From Cellulosilyticum ruminicola JCM 14822 (lineage in GTDB: Bacteria > Bacillota > Clostridia > Lachnospirales > Cellulosilyticaceae): a stretch of 64,000 bases of DNA. Under the pieces are notes generated by a model. It saw nothing but the letters and a program-made list of their open reading frames with translations, ran no database searches and was not told the origin of the DNA. The stretch covers positions 1 through 64,000 of the forward strand of contig NZ_BBCG01000001.1 in assembly GCF_001311925.1 (NCBI RefSeq), given 5' to 3'. Positions 45,420 through 55,974 of this stretch are shown piece by piece (the first letter of the stretch is position 1; the number at the start of each line of letters is the position of its first letter). The position numbers and the translations under genes were made by a program.

Positions 45420-48215
45420 ATGGAAAACAAATATTATAATCAAGAAATAGAAGATGTTTTAAAAGGACTTAGCACAAATGCCAAATGTGGTCTAAGTCAT
45501 GAAGAAGCTGAAGAGAGACTTAAGCGCTATGGGCCTAATAGTTTTTCTAAGGCAAAAGAAAAAAGTCTGTTAGGTGAAATAAAGGATGCCTTAACACAAC
45601 AACTTATCGTCATTTTATTAATTGCAGCAGGAATCAGTTTATTAATTGGAGAATATCATGATGCGATTGGTATTTGTCTTGCTGTACTTTTGGGAATTAC
45701 TATTGGTATTTTAACTGAAAGTCGTTCCAAGAAGGCTGCTGAAGCGCTGAATAAGCTTACAGAAGATGTAAGTGTCAAAGTGCAACGTGAAGGACAAAAA
45801 AACTTATTACATAAAAGTGAGTTAGTACCTGGAGATATTGTATATCTAGAGGCAGGAGATTTAGTTCCTGCTGATGGGCGTATTTTAGAATGCAATGAAC
45901 TGAAAGTGCGAGAAGATATGCTTACGGGAGAATCAGATGATGTCAGCAAGCATATAGGAAAAGTTAAACAAGAGGTCTTACATATAGAAGGTGAGGAAGT
46001 TGTTCAAGACCCTGTTCCTGCCAAGCAGTTTAATATGCTTTTTGGTGGGACACTTATTGCGTGTGGCAGTGCGAAAATGATTGTAACAGCCACGGGAGAT
46101 GCAACGGAAATGGGATATATTGCTAAAGCCTTAGGTGACAAAGAAACAGATACACCACTAGAAATTAAAATGGATAAATTAAGTGAAACGATTTCTAAAA
46201 TCTCTACGGGTGTAGCTAGTATGTTATTTATCTATATGCTTATTCAGATTGTGGAGGAGTGCCATTTAAAAGTTGACTTTACGAATACCCATGTTTTCTT
46301 AAATTCATTATCACCACTTGTGCAAAGTTTCCCGGAGATTAAAACGGCCTTTGTAGTCTGTGTTGCACTTATTGTTGCTGCTGTGCCAGAAGGCTTACCT
46401 ACAATGATTAATATGACTTTAGCTATTACAATGAAGCAAATGGCTAAGATTAATGTACTTGTTAGAAAGAAAGAAGCTTGCGAAACTATAGGTAGTGTTA
46501 GTGTGATTTGTAGTGATAAAACAGGTACCTTAACACAAAATAAAATGTGTGTGGCGCGTATTTATTTGGAAGGTAAATATTGTAAATTAAAAGAGGCAGA
46601 AGAGTTTTCAAGTTTCTTAAAGAACTGTGTTGTAAATAGTACAGCAGATTTAGAGCAAATTGAAGGGGAAATGCGATATATCGGCAGCGCTACGGAATGC
46701 GCACTGCTTTCTATGTGGGGCAGTTCAGTGGATTATATGCGTTCAAGAGAAGAAACAACAGTTGTTAAACAAGTGCCTTTTAATTCACAAAATAAATATA
46801 TGCTCACAATTATAAAAGAAAATGGAGGGTATCATATTTTGTCTAAAGGGGCACCGGAAGTCATTTTAAAACAGTGTAGTTACGAATATATAAATGGGGT
46901 AACAAAAAAACTCACTGATAGTCGTATTCAAGAAATATTAGAACTGATGAGTAAACTTCAAGGTCAATCTATGCGTGTGCTAGCTTTTGCGGATCAAGAA
47001 GTACCACTTACGGTGAATGTAGAAACCAAGTCAGATTGGCGTGGCCAGCTTGCTTTTCGTGGATTTGTAGGAATTAAAGATCCACTTAGAGAAGGGGTTA
47101 AAGAAGCTATAGAAGTAGCCAGAGAAGCTAGCGTAGAAACGAAGATGCTTACAGGCGATAATATTCAAACAGCTATGGCTATAGGTCAGGAGATAGGCAT
47201 TATTGGGCATGGTAAAAAAGCAGTGGAATCTTCGTATATTGATACTTTATCAGACAAAGAGCTTCAAAGAGAAATAGGTCAGATTGCTATTGTAGCTAGG
47301 TCTAAACCAGATACGAAAATGCGTATTGTACAGGCGCTTCAAAAAAATGGGGAAATCGTGGCTGTTACAGGAGATGGGATTAATGATGCACCAGCTCTTA
47401 GCAAAGCGGATGTAGGAATCGCTATGGGTATTGCAGGAACAGAAGTTAGTAAAAATGCAGCAGATATTATTTTAACAGATGATAGCTTCGGTACTATTGT
47501 AGAAGCTATTAAATGGGGAAGAGGAATCTACAATAACTTCCAACGTTTTATTCAATTCCAATTAACGGTTAATATTATTGCCTTTTTAATTGCAATCATT
47601 AGTCAGGTATTAGGTGAAGAAATGCCATTCTCAACGATTCATCTTTTATGGATCAATATCATTATGGATGGGCCACCAGCTTTAGCTTTAGGACTTGAAC
47701 CAATAAGGTCAACAGTTATGAAAAGAAAACCAACCCCTAGAGAAACTCATATTATTAATCCATTTATGATTCGTACCATCTTAATTAATAGTGGCTTTAT
47801 TACAGGGTTATTATTACTTCAAATGAAATGTAATTTCTTAGGTACAAGTACTGCCAGTGAAAGCGTAGGTAGTCAGGCACAAACCGTTCTCTTTAGTTTA
47901 TTTGCTTTTAGCGTGCTCTTTAATGCCTTTAACTGTAGAGAATTTGGCACAGCTAGTATATTTCCTAACTTTATTAAAAACACTTTAGCCCTTAAAATAA
48001 TTGCTTTAACAGGTGTTTTACAGGTTGTCATGATACAGTATGGTAATAAATTCTTTAATGCCACACCTCTAGAACTGATGATGTGGGTGAAAGTCATTGG
48101 CGCAAGTAGTCTAGTTGTTATCATCAATGAAATCGTAAAATTTATGCTAAGTACACTTAAACATTCAGCTAAAGGTGCTGTAAAACAAGTAAAATCTTTA
48201 AAAAGTACAAAATAA
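45420..48215 (+). CDS. P-type cation ATPase, calcium-transporter type
   Basis: 931 aa. Cation_ATPase N-domain (residues 1-70, GLSHEEAEERLKRYGPNSF), actuator loop MLTGESDDVSKH (about 169), membrane motif VAAVPEGLPTMINMTLAI (about 318-335) with the PEGLP seen in Ca pumps, phosphorylation site CSDKTGTLTQNK (Asp near 366), hinge VTGDGINDAPALSKADVGIAMG (about 655). About ten membrane helices. It probably exports Ca2+ from the cytoplasm using ATP (P2A/P2B group); Mn2+ is possible. GGAGG precedes the ATG. Flanked by terminators on both sides, it is monocistronic. Confidence 0.92.
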   Translation: MENKYYNQEIEDVLKGLSTNAKCGLSHEEAEERLKRYGPNSFSKAKEKSLLGEIKDALTQQLIVILLIAAGISLLIGEYHDAIGICLAVLLGITIGILTESRSKKAAEALNKLTEDVSVKVQREGQKNLLHKSELVPGDIVYLEAGDLVPADGRILECNELKVREDMLTGESDDVSKHIGKVKQEVLHIEGEEVVQDPVPAKQFNMLFGGTLIACGSAKMIVTATGDATEMGYIAKALGDKETDTPLEIKMDKLSETISKISTGVASMLFIYMLIQIVEECHLKVDFTNTHVFLNSLSPLVQSFPEIKTAFVVCVALIVAAVPEGLPTMINMTLAITMKQMAKINVLVRKKEACETIGSVSVICSDKTGTLTQNKMCVARIYLEGKYCKLKEAEEFSSFLKNCVVNSTADLEQIEGEMRYIGSATECALLSMWGSSVDYMRSREETTVVKQVPFNSQNKYMLTIIKENGGYHILSKGAPEVILKQCSYEYINGVTKKLTDSRIQEILELMSKLQGQSMRVLAFADQEVPLTVNVETKSDWRGQLAFRGFVGIKDPLREGVKEAIEVAREASVETKMLTGDNIQTAMAIGQEIGIIGHGKKAVESSYIDTLSDKELQREIGQIAIVARSKPDTKMRIVQALQKNGEIVAVTGDGINDAPALSKADVGIAMGIAGTEVSKNAADIILTDDSFGTIVEAIKWGRGIYNNFQRFIQFQLTVNIIAFLIAIISQVLGEEMPFSTIHLLWINIIMDGPPALALGLEPIRSTVMKRKPTPRETHIINPFMIRTILINSGFITGLLLLQMKCNFLGTSTASESVGSQAQTVLFSLFAFSVLFNAFNCREFGTASIFPNFIKNTLALKIIALTGVLQVVMIQYGNKFFNATPLELMMWVKVIGASSLVVIINEIVKFMLSTLKHSAKGAVKQVKSLKSTK

Positions 48216-48216
48216 T

Positions 48217-48262
48217 AAAAGAAGCATCACGAAAAGTTTTAAATTCTCGTGATGTTTCTTAT
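48217..48262. terminator. Bidirectional terminator
   Basis: AAAGAAGCATCACGA and TCGTGATGTTTCTT pair between the ATPase (+) and the convergent unknown gene (-). Confidence 0.75.
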
Positions 48263-48282
48263 TGTTTTAACGAAATAGAGAG

Positions 48283-49795
48283 TTAGTGATTGCAGTCACA
48301 ATCATGATCGCCGCATCCGCAGCCATGTTCATGTTCATCTATATAATAATCTACATCTTCATAATCAAAGCCATGAAGTGCATTAATTTCTTCTTCTGTC
48401 ATATATTCTTTGTAAATATCTTCAGGTACCATACTATCCTCATCAGCAGGTGATGTGAAATAACCACCTTGTTCTAAAATGCTATGAATAGCCATGGCAG
48501 AAAGTAATGTTTGTTGTGGTTTAGAAATATTACTAAAACCAGCTGTAACATATGATTTGAAAGTAGCTTCTGGCATTACGAAAGGAATGCTGCTCATGAA
48601 GTATTGCATACGAAGCTTACGTTCTGCTACAGGAAGCTTAGTGATGTGCTCACCTAACTCATCTACAAATTTATTGAGAATTGCAATTGTTTCTTCACTA
48701 TATTTTTTGTTTTTATTAAGGGCAAATCCAAATAAACTGCTCATATCCATAGTTAAGTAAGTTTGGATAAGGATGAACATAGGGTCAGTTTCTTTAGCTT
48801 TACTTACTTTTACAAGCTGGATTTGAAGTTCTTTTTGTACTTCATCTACACGTTCATTTAAAGAAGCTTGTAAGAAGCTAGCATCTTCAGCGTCAGTTAA
48901 GATTTTTTTGATGCAGTGATAGAAGTCAAAGAAACTTGGGTGAAGTTCTGCAAGTGTATTAAAGTCGATATGTTCAAAGAGTAAAAGGTTACTAAGTGTA
49001 CAAATCATACGGTATATTGCATGTAATAAATCAAATAAAGTATTGATTGTTTGTTCGAGTGAATCTGCTTCTTCAAAGAAATCAATAGGATCATCATATT
49101 CTGTAAGTTCTTTTAAAGATTCTACAAGGTCTTTGAAGTCTTTACCATAGAAAGCAAAGTCTCTTCCGTCAAAGAGTTGTCCTAAAATAGCAGTTAAGAA
49201 AGTTGCTGCATCAGTAGTATCTTCGATATCAATATGATGGATGCTTTTTTTAACATAATCTAAGAAGTTTGCTTTTGTGATTTTAAGTGGAATAGCTGGG
49301 AAAAGTCTAGAAGCGTTAATTTGTCTAGCTTTCACAGTTTTTTCTTTAAATACAAAGTTTGTACAGTCTTCTGCTAAGCGGTTAAAGTCCATTTGGAGAA
49401 TAGCTTCATCTGAAAACTCTTCATGGTCAATATATTCTCCGGAGAATTCAGGATTATTTTGCGCTACACTTATAAGATGATGTAATTCACGTGCATAAGC
49501 ATTAAGTGTGCGGTACTTTTGTTCTAATGTATCTCTAAATGTTAAAAGTGTTTCAGCAACACGTTCTTTTTCAGATTTTGTATCTTTTCCGTTTGAAATA
49601 GTTTCGTTAGATGTAAGTAAATCAGGAAGATAAAAAGAAAATTTCTTTTAATTCATCTTGGATATGTGCTGTCTCCTCATCTAAATAAGGTGTAGAAAAG
49701 AATAGTGAATTGTTTAATAGTTTTAAATAAGCATGGACATATTCAATATAAGAATAGGCAATGCCAGTATAAAGTTGATTAGTATTTTGACTCAT
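48283..49795 (-). pseudogene. Unknown protein with His/Cys-rich tail, one frameshift near the N-terminus
   Basis: ATG 49795 (GAGGAGC upstream) starts MSQNTNQLYTGIAYSYIEYV. The frame is lost near 49640 in a T-rich run; the continuation YLPDLLTSNETISNG is read in the next frame and stays open to 48283, giving about 503 aa. It is largely helical, with no membrane segment. The end reads DEHEHGCGCGDHDCDCNH, five Cys and four His within 18 residues, a probable metal-binding tail. I recall similar clostridial proteins of unknown function but not a firm family name. The rest is intact, so the shift may be a sequencing error. Confidence 0.65.
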
Positions 49796-49944
49796 TTATA
49801 AGCTCCTCTCATAGTCTGTATATTAAGGATATACAATTTTTCTTTATAAAACAAGCATATAAATGTAATTGATGTAATAATATGGTGTGTATTATTGAAA
49901 AAATATTTCAAATAGTTTAAAATATAGAAAGAGGTGAGATACAT

Positions 49945-52482
49945 ATGGAAAATAGTTATGAGATGGTAAATAAAAAAATCGCATTATTAGAATTAGGGGA
50001 ATTGAATAAACCACATGAAATACTAGGCTTACATACAGCAAGAGAAGGAGCAGGAAAAATTATACGTGTTTTTTGCCCAACTGTTAGTTATATGGTTGCG
50101 GTGGATTTGAAAAATAGTGATCGAAAGTTTGAAATGCATGCTGTAGGGGACAAAGGATTATTTGAAGGATATATAGGGGAAGTAGAATCAGACTTTTTAT
50201 ATAGCCTAACATGTAGAGACTTTAATGGGCATGAATGGACATATGTAGACCCTTATCAATTCAAACCTACCATCACATCTGATGACCTTTATCTTTTTGG
50301 AGAAGGTCGTGACTATGAAATTCACCATAAACTAGGCGCACACTTTGTCACAATCAATGGTGTACAAGGCGTACGTTTTGCCGTGTGGGCACCTCATGCA
50401 AAACGTGTAAGTGTTATTGGGCAGTTTAACAATTGGGATGGTCGTAGACATAGTATGTACTGCATGGAAAGTCATGGGATATGGCAATTATTTATTCCAG
50501 GACTTCAGGAATTTGATTTATATAAATATGAGATTCGTACGGCAAAAGGTGAAATTCTTTACAAAGCGGATCCTTATGCAAATTATTGTGAAGTAAGACC
50601 AGGACAAGCTTCTTGTTTATATAATGTAGATAATTTTAAATGGGAAGATAGTAAATGGATGAAAAAACGTAGTGAACGCGCACATTATAAAGAACCAATT
50701 TCTATTTATGAAGTTCATATTGGTTCTTGGAAAAAACATTTCGATGATACTTTCTACAATTATCGTGAAGTAGCTGAAAGCTTAGTTGAATATGTAAAAG
50801 ATATGGGTTATACACATGTAGAATTGATGGGAATTATTGAACATCCATTTGATGGCTCTTGGGGATATCAAGTAACAGGCTATTTTGCACCAACAAGTCG
50901 TTATGGTACACCAGAAGACTTTAAGTATTTAATTGAATTATTACATAAAAATAATATTGGGGTTATTTTAGATTGGGTACCAGCTCATTTCCCAAAAGAT
51001 GCTTTTGCACTTGAGAAATTCGATGGTGAAGCTTTATATGAAAGTAGTGATGAATGTAAAGCACATCATCCACATTGGGGCACACTAATCTTTGATTATA
51101 GTAAACCACAAGTTGTGTTATTCTTAATAGCAAGTGCAATGTCATGGCTTGAAACTTATCATATTGATGGACTTCGCGTGGATGCGGTAGCTTCTATGCT
51201 ATATCTTGATTATGGTAGACAAGACAGCTTTGTACCAAATATTTATGGTGGTAAAGAAAACTTAGAGGCTATTGAGTTCTTAAAACATCTTAATAGTATG
51301 ATTTATCGTAAGTTTGAAGGGGCCATGATGATTGCAGAAGAATCTACAGCATGGCCAAAAGTATCTTATTCTACAGACGAAGGTGGACTTGGATTTGGCT
51401 TTAAATGGAATATGGGCTGGATGAATGACTTCTTAAGTTATATGCGTACAGAACCTAAATGGCGTAGGGATCATCATAGTCAAGTAACCTTTAGCTTGAT
51501 GTATGCATTTAGTGAAAACTTCATTCAAGTATTATCTCATGATGAAGTAGTTCATGGTAAGAGTCCTATGCTTTACAAGATGCCAGGACCTATTGAAGAA
51601 AAGTTTGCTAACTTGAGAACAACTTATGGCTTCATGTATATGCATCCAGGTAAGAAAATGCTCTTTATGGGAGACGAATTTGCACAAACTAAAGAGTGGA
51701 ATGAAAAAGTTGAGTTAGATTGGGGCTTATTAAACTATCCTGCACATGAAGGTATTAGACAATATGTTAAGGCACTTAATCATCTTTATACAACACACAA
51801 TGCCTTATGGGAAACGGGAAACGGCTATGAAAACTTTGAATGGATTGATTGTGAAAACTATGAACAAAGTATTTTATCATTCGTTCGTAACGGAGAAAAA
51901 ACAGAAGATAAATTAGTTGTCGTTGTAAACTTTATGACAGAGAATTGGGAATGCTATCGTATAGGTGTTCCAGAAAAAGCCGAATATCGTGAGATCTTAA
52001 ATAGTGATAGCTGCGAATTTGGTGGTGAAGGTCGATTAAATGAGGGTAAGTTAATTGCAGAGGATAAACCATGGCATGGTAAAGCACAAAGTATTGAAGT
52101 GAATATTCCACCACTTAGTGTGCTTGTCTTTGAAATTAAAAAGCTTGCTACAAAATCATCTGAGGAAAAGAAAACAACTACACGTAAAAAGACCATAACT
52201 AAAAAGGCTGATGCAGAAATCATAGATGCAGTAGCAGAAGTAAAAGAAGCCACGGCAAAAGAAACTAAGACAACAAAAGCGAAAAAAACTACGACTAAAA
52301 AAGTGGCTGAACGTAAAGCAAGTCGTAAAAAAGAAGTAGCAGCGGATACAGATAACAAAGAAGAAGTTAAAGTAGCTGCTAAGAAAACGACTACACGTAA
52401 AAAGACTACGACAACTAAAGAAAAGGTTGCCAAGACAAAGACAACAAGAGCTAAAAAAGCAGAAGTAACTACAGAAGCATAA
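49945..52482 (+). CDS. glgB: 1,4-alpha-glucan branching enzyme with long Lys/Thr-rich tail
   Basis: 845 aa. Two N-terminal carbohydrate-binding/E-set domains (about 20-115 and 120-220), then the GH13 barrel: DWVPAHFPKDAF, GLRVDAVASMLYLD (nucleophile Asp near 412), MIAEESTAWP (acid Glu near 465) and VLSHDEVVHGKSPM (about 532). The enzyme adds alpha-1,6 branches in glycogen. The catalytic protein should end near residue 730; the remaining 115 residues are repeats such as KKTTTRKKTTTTK, rich in Lys, Thr and Ala, like histone H1 or HU tails. No other glg gene is adjacent. Confidence 0.95.
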   Translation: MENSYEMVNKKIALLELGELNKPHEILGLHTAREGAGKIIRVFCPTVSYMVAVDLKNSDRKFEMHAVGDKGLFEGYIGEVESDFLYSLTCRDFNGHEWTYVDPYQFKPTITSDDLYLFGEGRDYEIHHKLGAHFVTINGVQGVRFAVWAPHAKRVSVIGQFNNWDGRRHSMYCMESHGIWQLFIPGLQEFDLYKYEIRTAKGEILYKADPYANYCEVRPGQASCLYNVDNFKWEDSKWMKKRSERAHYKEPISIYEVHIGSWKKHFDDTFYNYREVAESLVEYVKDMGYTHVELMGIIEHPFDGSWGYQVTGYFAPTSRYGTPEDFKYLIELLHKNNIGVILDWVPAHFPKDAFALEKFDGEALYESSDECKAHHPHWGTLIFDYSKPQVVLFLIASAMSWLETYHIDGLRVDAVASMLYLDYGRQDSFVPNIYGGKENLEAIEFLKHLNSMIYRKFEGAMMIAEESTAWPKVSYSTDEGGLGFGFKWNMGWMNDFLSYMRTEPKWRRDHHSQVTFSLMYAFSENFIQVLSHDEVVHGKSPMLYKMPGPIEEKFANLRTTYGFMYMHPGKKMLFMGDEFAQTKEWNEKVELDWGLLNYPAHEGIRQYVKALNHLYTTHNALWETGNGYENFEWIDCENYEQSILSFVRNGEKTEDKLVVVVNFMTENWECYRIGVPEKAEYREILNSDSCEFGGEGRLNEGKLIAEDKPWHGKAQSIEVNIPPLSVLVFEIKKLATKSSEEKKTTTRKKTITKKADAEIIDAVAEVKEATAKETKTTKAKKTTTKKVAERKASRKKEVAADTDNKEEVKVAAKKTTTRKKTTTTKEKVAKTKTTRAKKAEVTTEA

Positions 52483-52490
52483 AATAAATA

Positions 52491-52528
52491 AAATACCAGC
52501 TTTAATTATTAAAGCTGGCATTTTATTT
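52491..52528 (+). terminator. glgB terminator
   Basis: AAATACCAGCTTTAAT and ATTAAAGCTGGCATTT form a stem followed by TTATTT. Confidence 0.8.
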
Positions 52529-52585
52529 GTGAAGATGTTTGAAATATTAAAAAGTGGTAATACTTGAAATAAAAAAGGAAAAGAT

Positions 52586-53134
52586 ATGTATTTATTAAAT
52601 CAAGTTAATATGCTTAAAGAACCTATAGCTGAATTTGAGATTTACAAAAAGATAGGTTATAAGTGGCAGTATGAAACAAGCTTTAAGGCTGGAAATGCAC
52701 TTGAATTTTATACTTATATAACACACTATGGATTTGATTTAAAATATGCGATTATTTACTTAGATACACTAGAAAGAAATACGTTATATTATTTGTATCC
52801 TGATATTAAAATAGCCATTCATGAAAAGGCCATTAGAAATTATGTCAGAGGACTTCTAGATTTAACTCTAGAGACATTTGAAGAGGTGGCTGCAAGTTTA
52901 GAGTACGGTAAATCTTGTTTAGAAATAGAACTTATTTGTTTTATTGATTCATTTTATAGTTATAAGGATAAAGAAGATGCTCTATTTAGTTATGCCAAGT
53001 GGCAATACGAAAGGCCTCTTAATAGAGATAAAATAAGCAAGTTTGTTCGTGTGATGGAGTTTTATTTAGATGAGATTTTAAATTATTTTGATTTAAGGAA
53101 TACAATTATAGGGCTTAAAAAGGGAGAAATATAA
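52586..53134 (+). CDS. Hypothetical helical protein, 182 aa
   Basis: The ATG follows AAAAGGAAAAG. The sequence is helical and rich in aromatic residues (FYTYITHYGFDLKYAIIYLD; YYLYPDIKIAIHEKAIRNYVRGLL), with no membrane segment and no motif I recognise. A codon pattern like its neighbours and a clean terminator shared with argH indicate a real gene. Function unknown. Confidence 0.6.
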   Translation: MYLLNQVNMLKEPIAEFEIYKKIGYKWQYETSFKAGNALEFYTYITHYGFDLKYAIIYLDTLERNTLYYLYPDIKIAIHEKAIRNYVRGLLDLTLETFEEVAASLEYGKSCLEIELICFIDSFYSYKDKEDALFSYAKWQYERPLNRDKISKFVRVMEFYLDEILNYFDLRNTIIGLKKGEI

Positions 53135-53169
53135 AAATAGAGCAAGTATTAAACTTGCTCTATTTTATT
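53132..53169. terminator. Bidirectional terminator
   Basis: AAAATAGAGCAAGT pairs with ACTTGCTCTATTTT around a 5-base loop, between the hypothetical gene (+) and argH (-). Confidence 0.9.
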
Positions 53170-54547
53170 ATGCTATTGCATTAAGATATGCTTTTGCTTT
53201 TTCAAGATGCATATTCACAGCTTCAGGACTAGGACCACCTTTCACTTTACGACCACTTACACAAGTTTTAAGTGAAATGGCTTCATAGACATCTTCTTCG
53301 AAAATAGGATGAATACTTTTGTAAGTTTCTAAAGGTAGTGCTTCTAGAGAAGTATGATTTGTAACACAATGAAGTACAAGTTTTCCGATAACTTCATGGG
53401 CATCCCTAAAAGCAAGACCTTTTTTAACAAGGTAATCAGCAGCATCAGTGGCATTTGTAAAACCACCAGAAGCAGCATTATACATATTTTCTTTGCAAAC
53501 ATTCATTGTTAAAAGCATTTGCGTAAAGATTGGTAAACACATTTTTAATGTATCAATGCTATCGAAGAGACGTTCTTTATCTTCTTGCATATCTTTGTTA
53601 TAAGCAAGAGGTAACCCTTTCATAGTTGTAAGAAGTCCCATAAGATTGCCGTAAACGCGCCCAGTTTTACCACGTACAAGTTCAGCAATATCTGGGTTTT
53701 TCTTTTGAGGCATGATGGAGCTACCTGTGCTATAAGCGTCATCAAGATCTACAAAGTGGAACTCATGACTGCTCCAAAGAATGATTTCTTCACTAAGACG
53801 GCTAAGATGCATCATAAGTGTAGAAAGAGTATAAAGTAAATCTAAGACAAAGTCACGATCAGATACACCATCAATACTATTTTCACAAATACCATTGAAG
53901 TGAAGTGCATTTACTACATCATCACGATTTAAAGGATATGTTGTTGTTGCAAGTGCCCCGCTTCCGAGTGGTAAATAATTTGTGTTTTCATAGGCAAAAT
54001 CCAAACGTTTATAATCTCTTTTAAACATCTCAAAGTATGCCATTAAATGATGTGCGAATGTAATAGGCTGTGCACGTTGAAGATGTGTGTAACCTGGCAT
54101 GATTGTTTCTGTATGAAGACTAGCAATATCTGTTACAGCTTTCATGAGTGTAAAGAGCATTTCTTTTAATGTTTTAATTTCATCAAGGGTATAAAGTCTT
54201 ACGTCTAATGCTACTTGGTCATTACGACTACGTCCAGTATGCATTTTCTTTGCGACATCCCCAATACGTGAAATAAGGAGTGATTCAATATTCATATGAA
54301 TATCTTCCATTTTTTCATCAAAAGAAACATGACCTGCTTCAATATCAGAAAGTAAGTCAGAAAGTCCCGCTTGAATTGCATTACTTTCTTCAAGACTTAT
54401 AATATTTTGTTTACCAAGCATTGCCACATGGGCAATGCTTCCTAATATATCATGTTTATAAAGCCTTTGATCAAAAGAGATAGAAGAGTTAAAGTGATCT
54501 GTTAACGCATCTGTTTCTTTTGCAAAGCGGCCTCCCCAAAGTTTCAT
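53168..54547 (-). CDS. argH: Argininosuccinate lyase
   Basis: 459 aa. N-terminus KLWGGRFAKETDALTDHFNSS is typical; HTGRSRNDQVALDVRLY (about 105-121) and the fumarase/aspartase superfamily signature GSSIMPQKKNPD (about 278-289) are intact. It splits argininosuccinate into arginine and fumarate, the last step of arginine synthesis. AGGAGGC precedes the ATG at 54547. The gap to argG upstream is 18 bases, so the two form an operon read from the argG promoter. Confidence 0.97.
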   Translation of the reverse strand: MKLWGGRFAKETDALTDHFNSSISFDQRLYKHDILGSIAHVAMLGKQNIISLEESNAIQAGLSDLLSDIEAGHVSFDEKMEDIHMNIESLLISRIGDVAKKMHTGRSRNDQVALDVRLYTLDEIKTLKEMLFTLMKAVTDIASLHTETIMPGYTHLQRAQPITFAHHLMAYFEMFKRDYKRLDFAYENTNYLPLGSGALATTTYPLNRDDVVNALHFNGICENSIDGVSDRDFVLDLLYTLSTLMMHLSRLSEEIILWSSHEFHFVDLDDAYSTGSSIMPQKKNPDIAELVRGKTGRVYGNLMGLLTTMKGLPLAYNKDMQEDKERLFDSIDTLKMCLPIFTQMLLTMNVCKENMYNAASGGFTNATDAADYLVKKGLAFRDAHEVIGKLVLHCVTNHTSLEALPLETYKSIHPIFEEDVYEAISLKTCVSGRKVKGGPSPEAVNMHLEKAKAYLNAIA

Positions 54548-54565
54548 AAAAGCCTCCTAAAAATC

Positions 54566-55783
54566 TTAGTTATTATTTTGTTTTGCTTGTTCTTGTTTTA
54601 AAGCACGTACACGAAGTGGTAAACCGTAAAGTGTGATGAATCCACTTGCATCTTTGTGATCATAAAGGTCACCAGTTGTGAAACTTGCTAAATCTTCACT
54701 GTAAAGTGAGTATGGAGAAGTTGCACCTTGAGGAATGATATTACCTTTGTAAAGTTTTAATTTAACTTCACCAGTTACAACTTTTTGTGTACTTGTTACA
54801 AATGCTTGAAGTGCTTCACGAAGAGGTGTGAACCATTTGCCATTGTAAATGATATCAGCAAATTCTAATGCGATTTCTTGTTTGTAACGGTATGTTTCAC
54901 GGTCAAGTGTAAGGTGTTCAAGTTCTTCATGAGCTTTGTAAAGGATTACACCACCTGGAGTTTCATAAACACCACGAGATTTCATACCTACAACACGATT
55001 TTCAACGATATCTTCGATACCAATACCATTTGCACCACCAAGTTCATTAAGCTTTTCGAGAAGTGAAGAAGGGTCCATAGGGGCGCCGTCTAAGTGAGTT
55101 GGCACACCTTCTTTAAATGTAAGTGTAATGGTAGTAGCCACATCTGGAGCTTTTTCTGGAGATACACCAAGTTTAAGAAGTGAGTTATAGTTTGGTGCAT
55201 TACTTGGATCTTCAAGTTCAAGACCTTCGTGAGAAATGTGCCACATATTACGGTCACGGCTGTAGCTATCTTCTTTTTTCATTGGTACTGGAAGACCACG
55301 TTCTTCAAGGTAAGCGATTTCTTGTTCACGAGATGAGATATCCCAAATACGCCATGGAGCGATAACTTTAAGATGAGGAGCAAGTGCAGCGATACCAAGT
55401 TCGAAACGGATTTGGTCATTTCCTTTACCTGTACAACCGTGGCAGATGGCGCTAGCGCCTTCTTTAAGAGCAATACGTACCAATGTTTTAGCGATAACAG
55501 CACGTGCAATAGATGTACCTAAGTAGTATTTAGATTCATATACAGCACCAGATTGAATCATTGGGAATACATATTCTTTCATGAATTCATCTTTTACGTT
55601 TTCAACATAAACTTTGCTAACACCCATTGAAAGTGCACGTTCTTCAAGACCAACTAATTCTGCATCTTGGCCAACATTTATACATACAGCAATAACATCA
55701 TAGTCATAGTTTTCTTTGAGCCATGGAATGATAACAGAAGTATCAAGACCACCTGAATATGCTAATACAACTTTTTCTTTCAT
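54566..55783 (-). CDS. argG: Argininosuccinate synthase
   Basis: 405 aa from ATG 55783; AAGGGGG lies 8 bases upstream, while an in-frame TTG at 55789 is less likely. The ATP pyrophosphatase motif [13 protein letters not shown] is at residues 6-18, then [26 protein letters not shown] (about 117-131) and [17 protein letters not shown] (about 170). It joins citrulline and aspartate with ATP. It is the first gene of argGH and is preceded by a promoter carrying an ArgR-type box. Confidence 0.97.
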   Translation of the reverse strand: MKEKVVLAYSGGLDTSVIIPWLKENYDYDVIAVCINVGQDAELVGLEERALSMGVSKVYVENVKDEFMKEYVFPMIQSGAVYESKYYLGTSIARAVIAKTLVRIALKEGASAICHGCTGKGNDQIRFELGIAALAPHLKVIAPWRIWDISSREQEIAYLEERGLPVPMKKEDSYSRDRNMWHISHEGLELEDPSNAPNYNSLLKLGVSPEKAPDVATTITLTFKEGVPTHLDGAPMDPSSLLEKLNELGGANGIGIEDIVENRVVGMKSRGVYETPGGVILYKAHEELEHLTLDRETYRYKQEIALEFADIIYNGKWFTPLREALQAFVTSTQKVVTGEVKLKLYKGNIIPQGATSPYSLYSEDLASFTTGDLYDHKDASGFITLYGLPLRVRALKQEQAKQNNN

Positions 55784-55826
55784 TTTCAAATCCCCCTTGT
55801 GAGTGTCTAATATTTATTTGTATTTA

Positions 55827-55860
55827 TGTATGATTATACACAAAAGTAAATTAAATTCAA
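55827..55860 (-). promoter_or_regulatory. argGH promoter with ARG box over the -10
   Basis: Read on the minus strand, TTGAAT (55855-55860) and TATAAT (55833-55838) are 16 bases apart. The palindrome TGTATGATTATACA (55827-55840) fits the ArgR/AhrC pattern TGnAT-N4-ATnCA and covers the -10, so arginine-bound ArgR should repress. Confidence 0.8.
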
Positions 55861-55974
55861 TACTTATGTAAAAATATTTATTAAAATTTATTAATTAAAG
55901 ATAATTTGAATAAGTTTGTACAAGTTAAAAGAATGAAATATATTATTAGTGTACATTTATGATCTTTATAAAAG

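Noticed and set aside
51954-52521. Long open frames on the minus strand opposite the glgB tail
   Set aside because: They are products of the repetitive Lys/Thr codons on the other strand; no ribosome site or recognisable domain.
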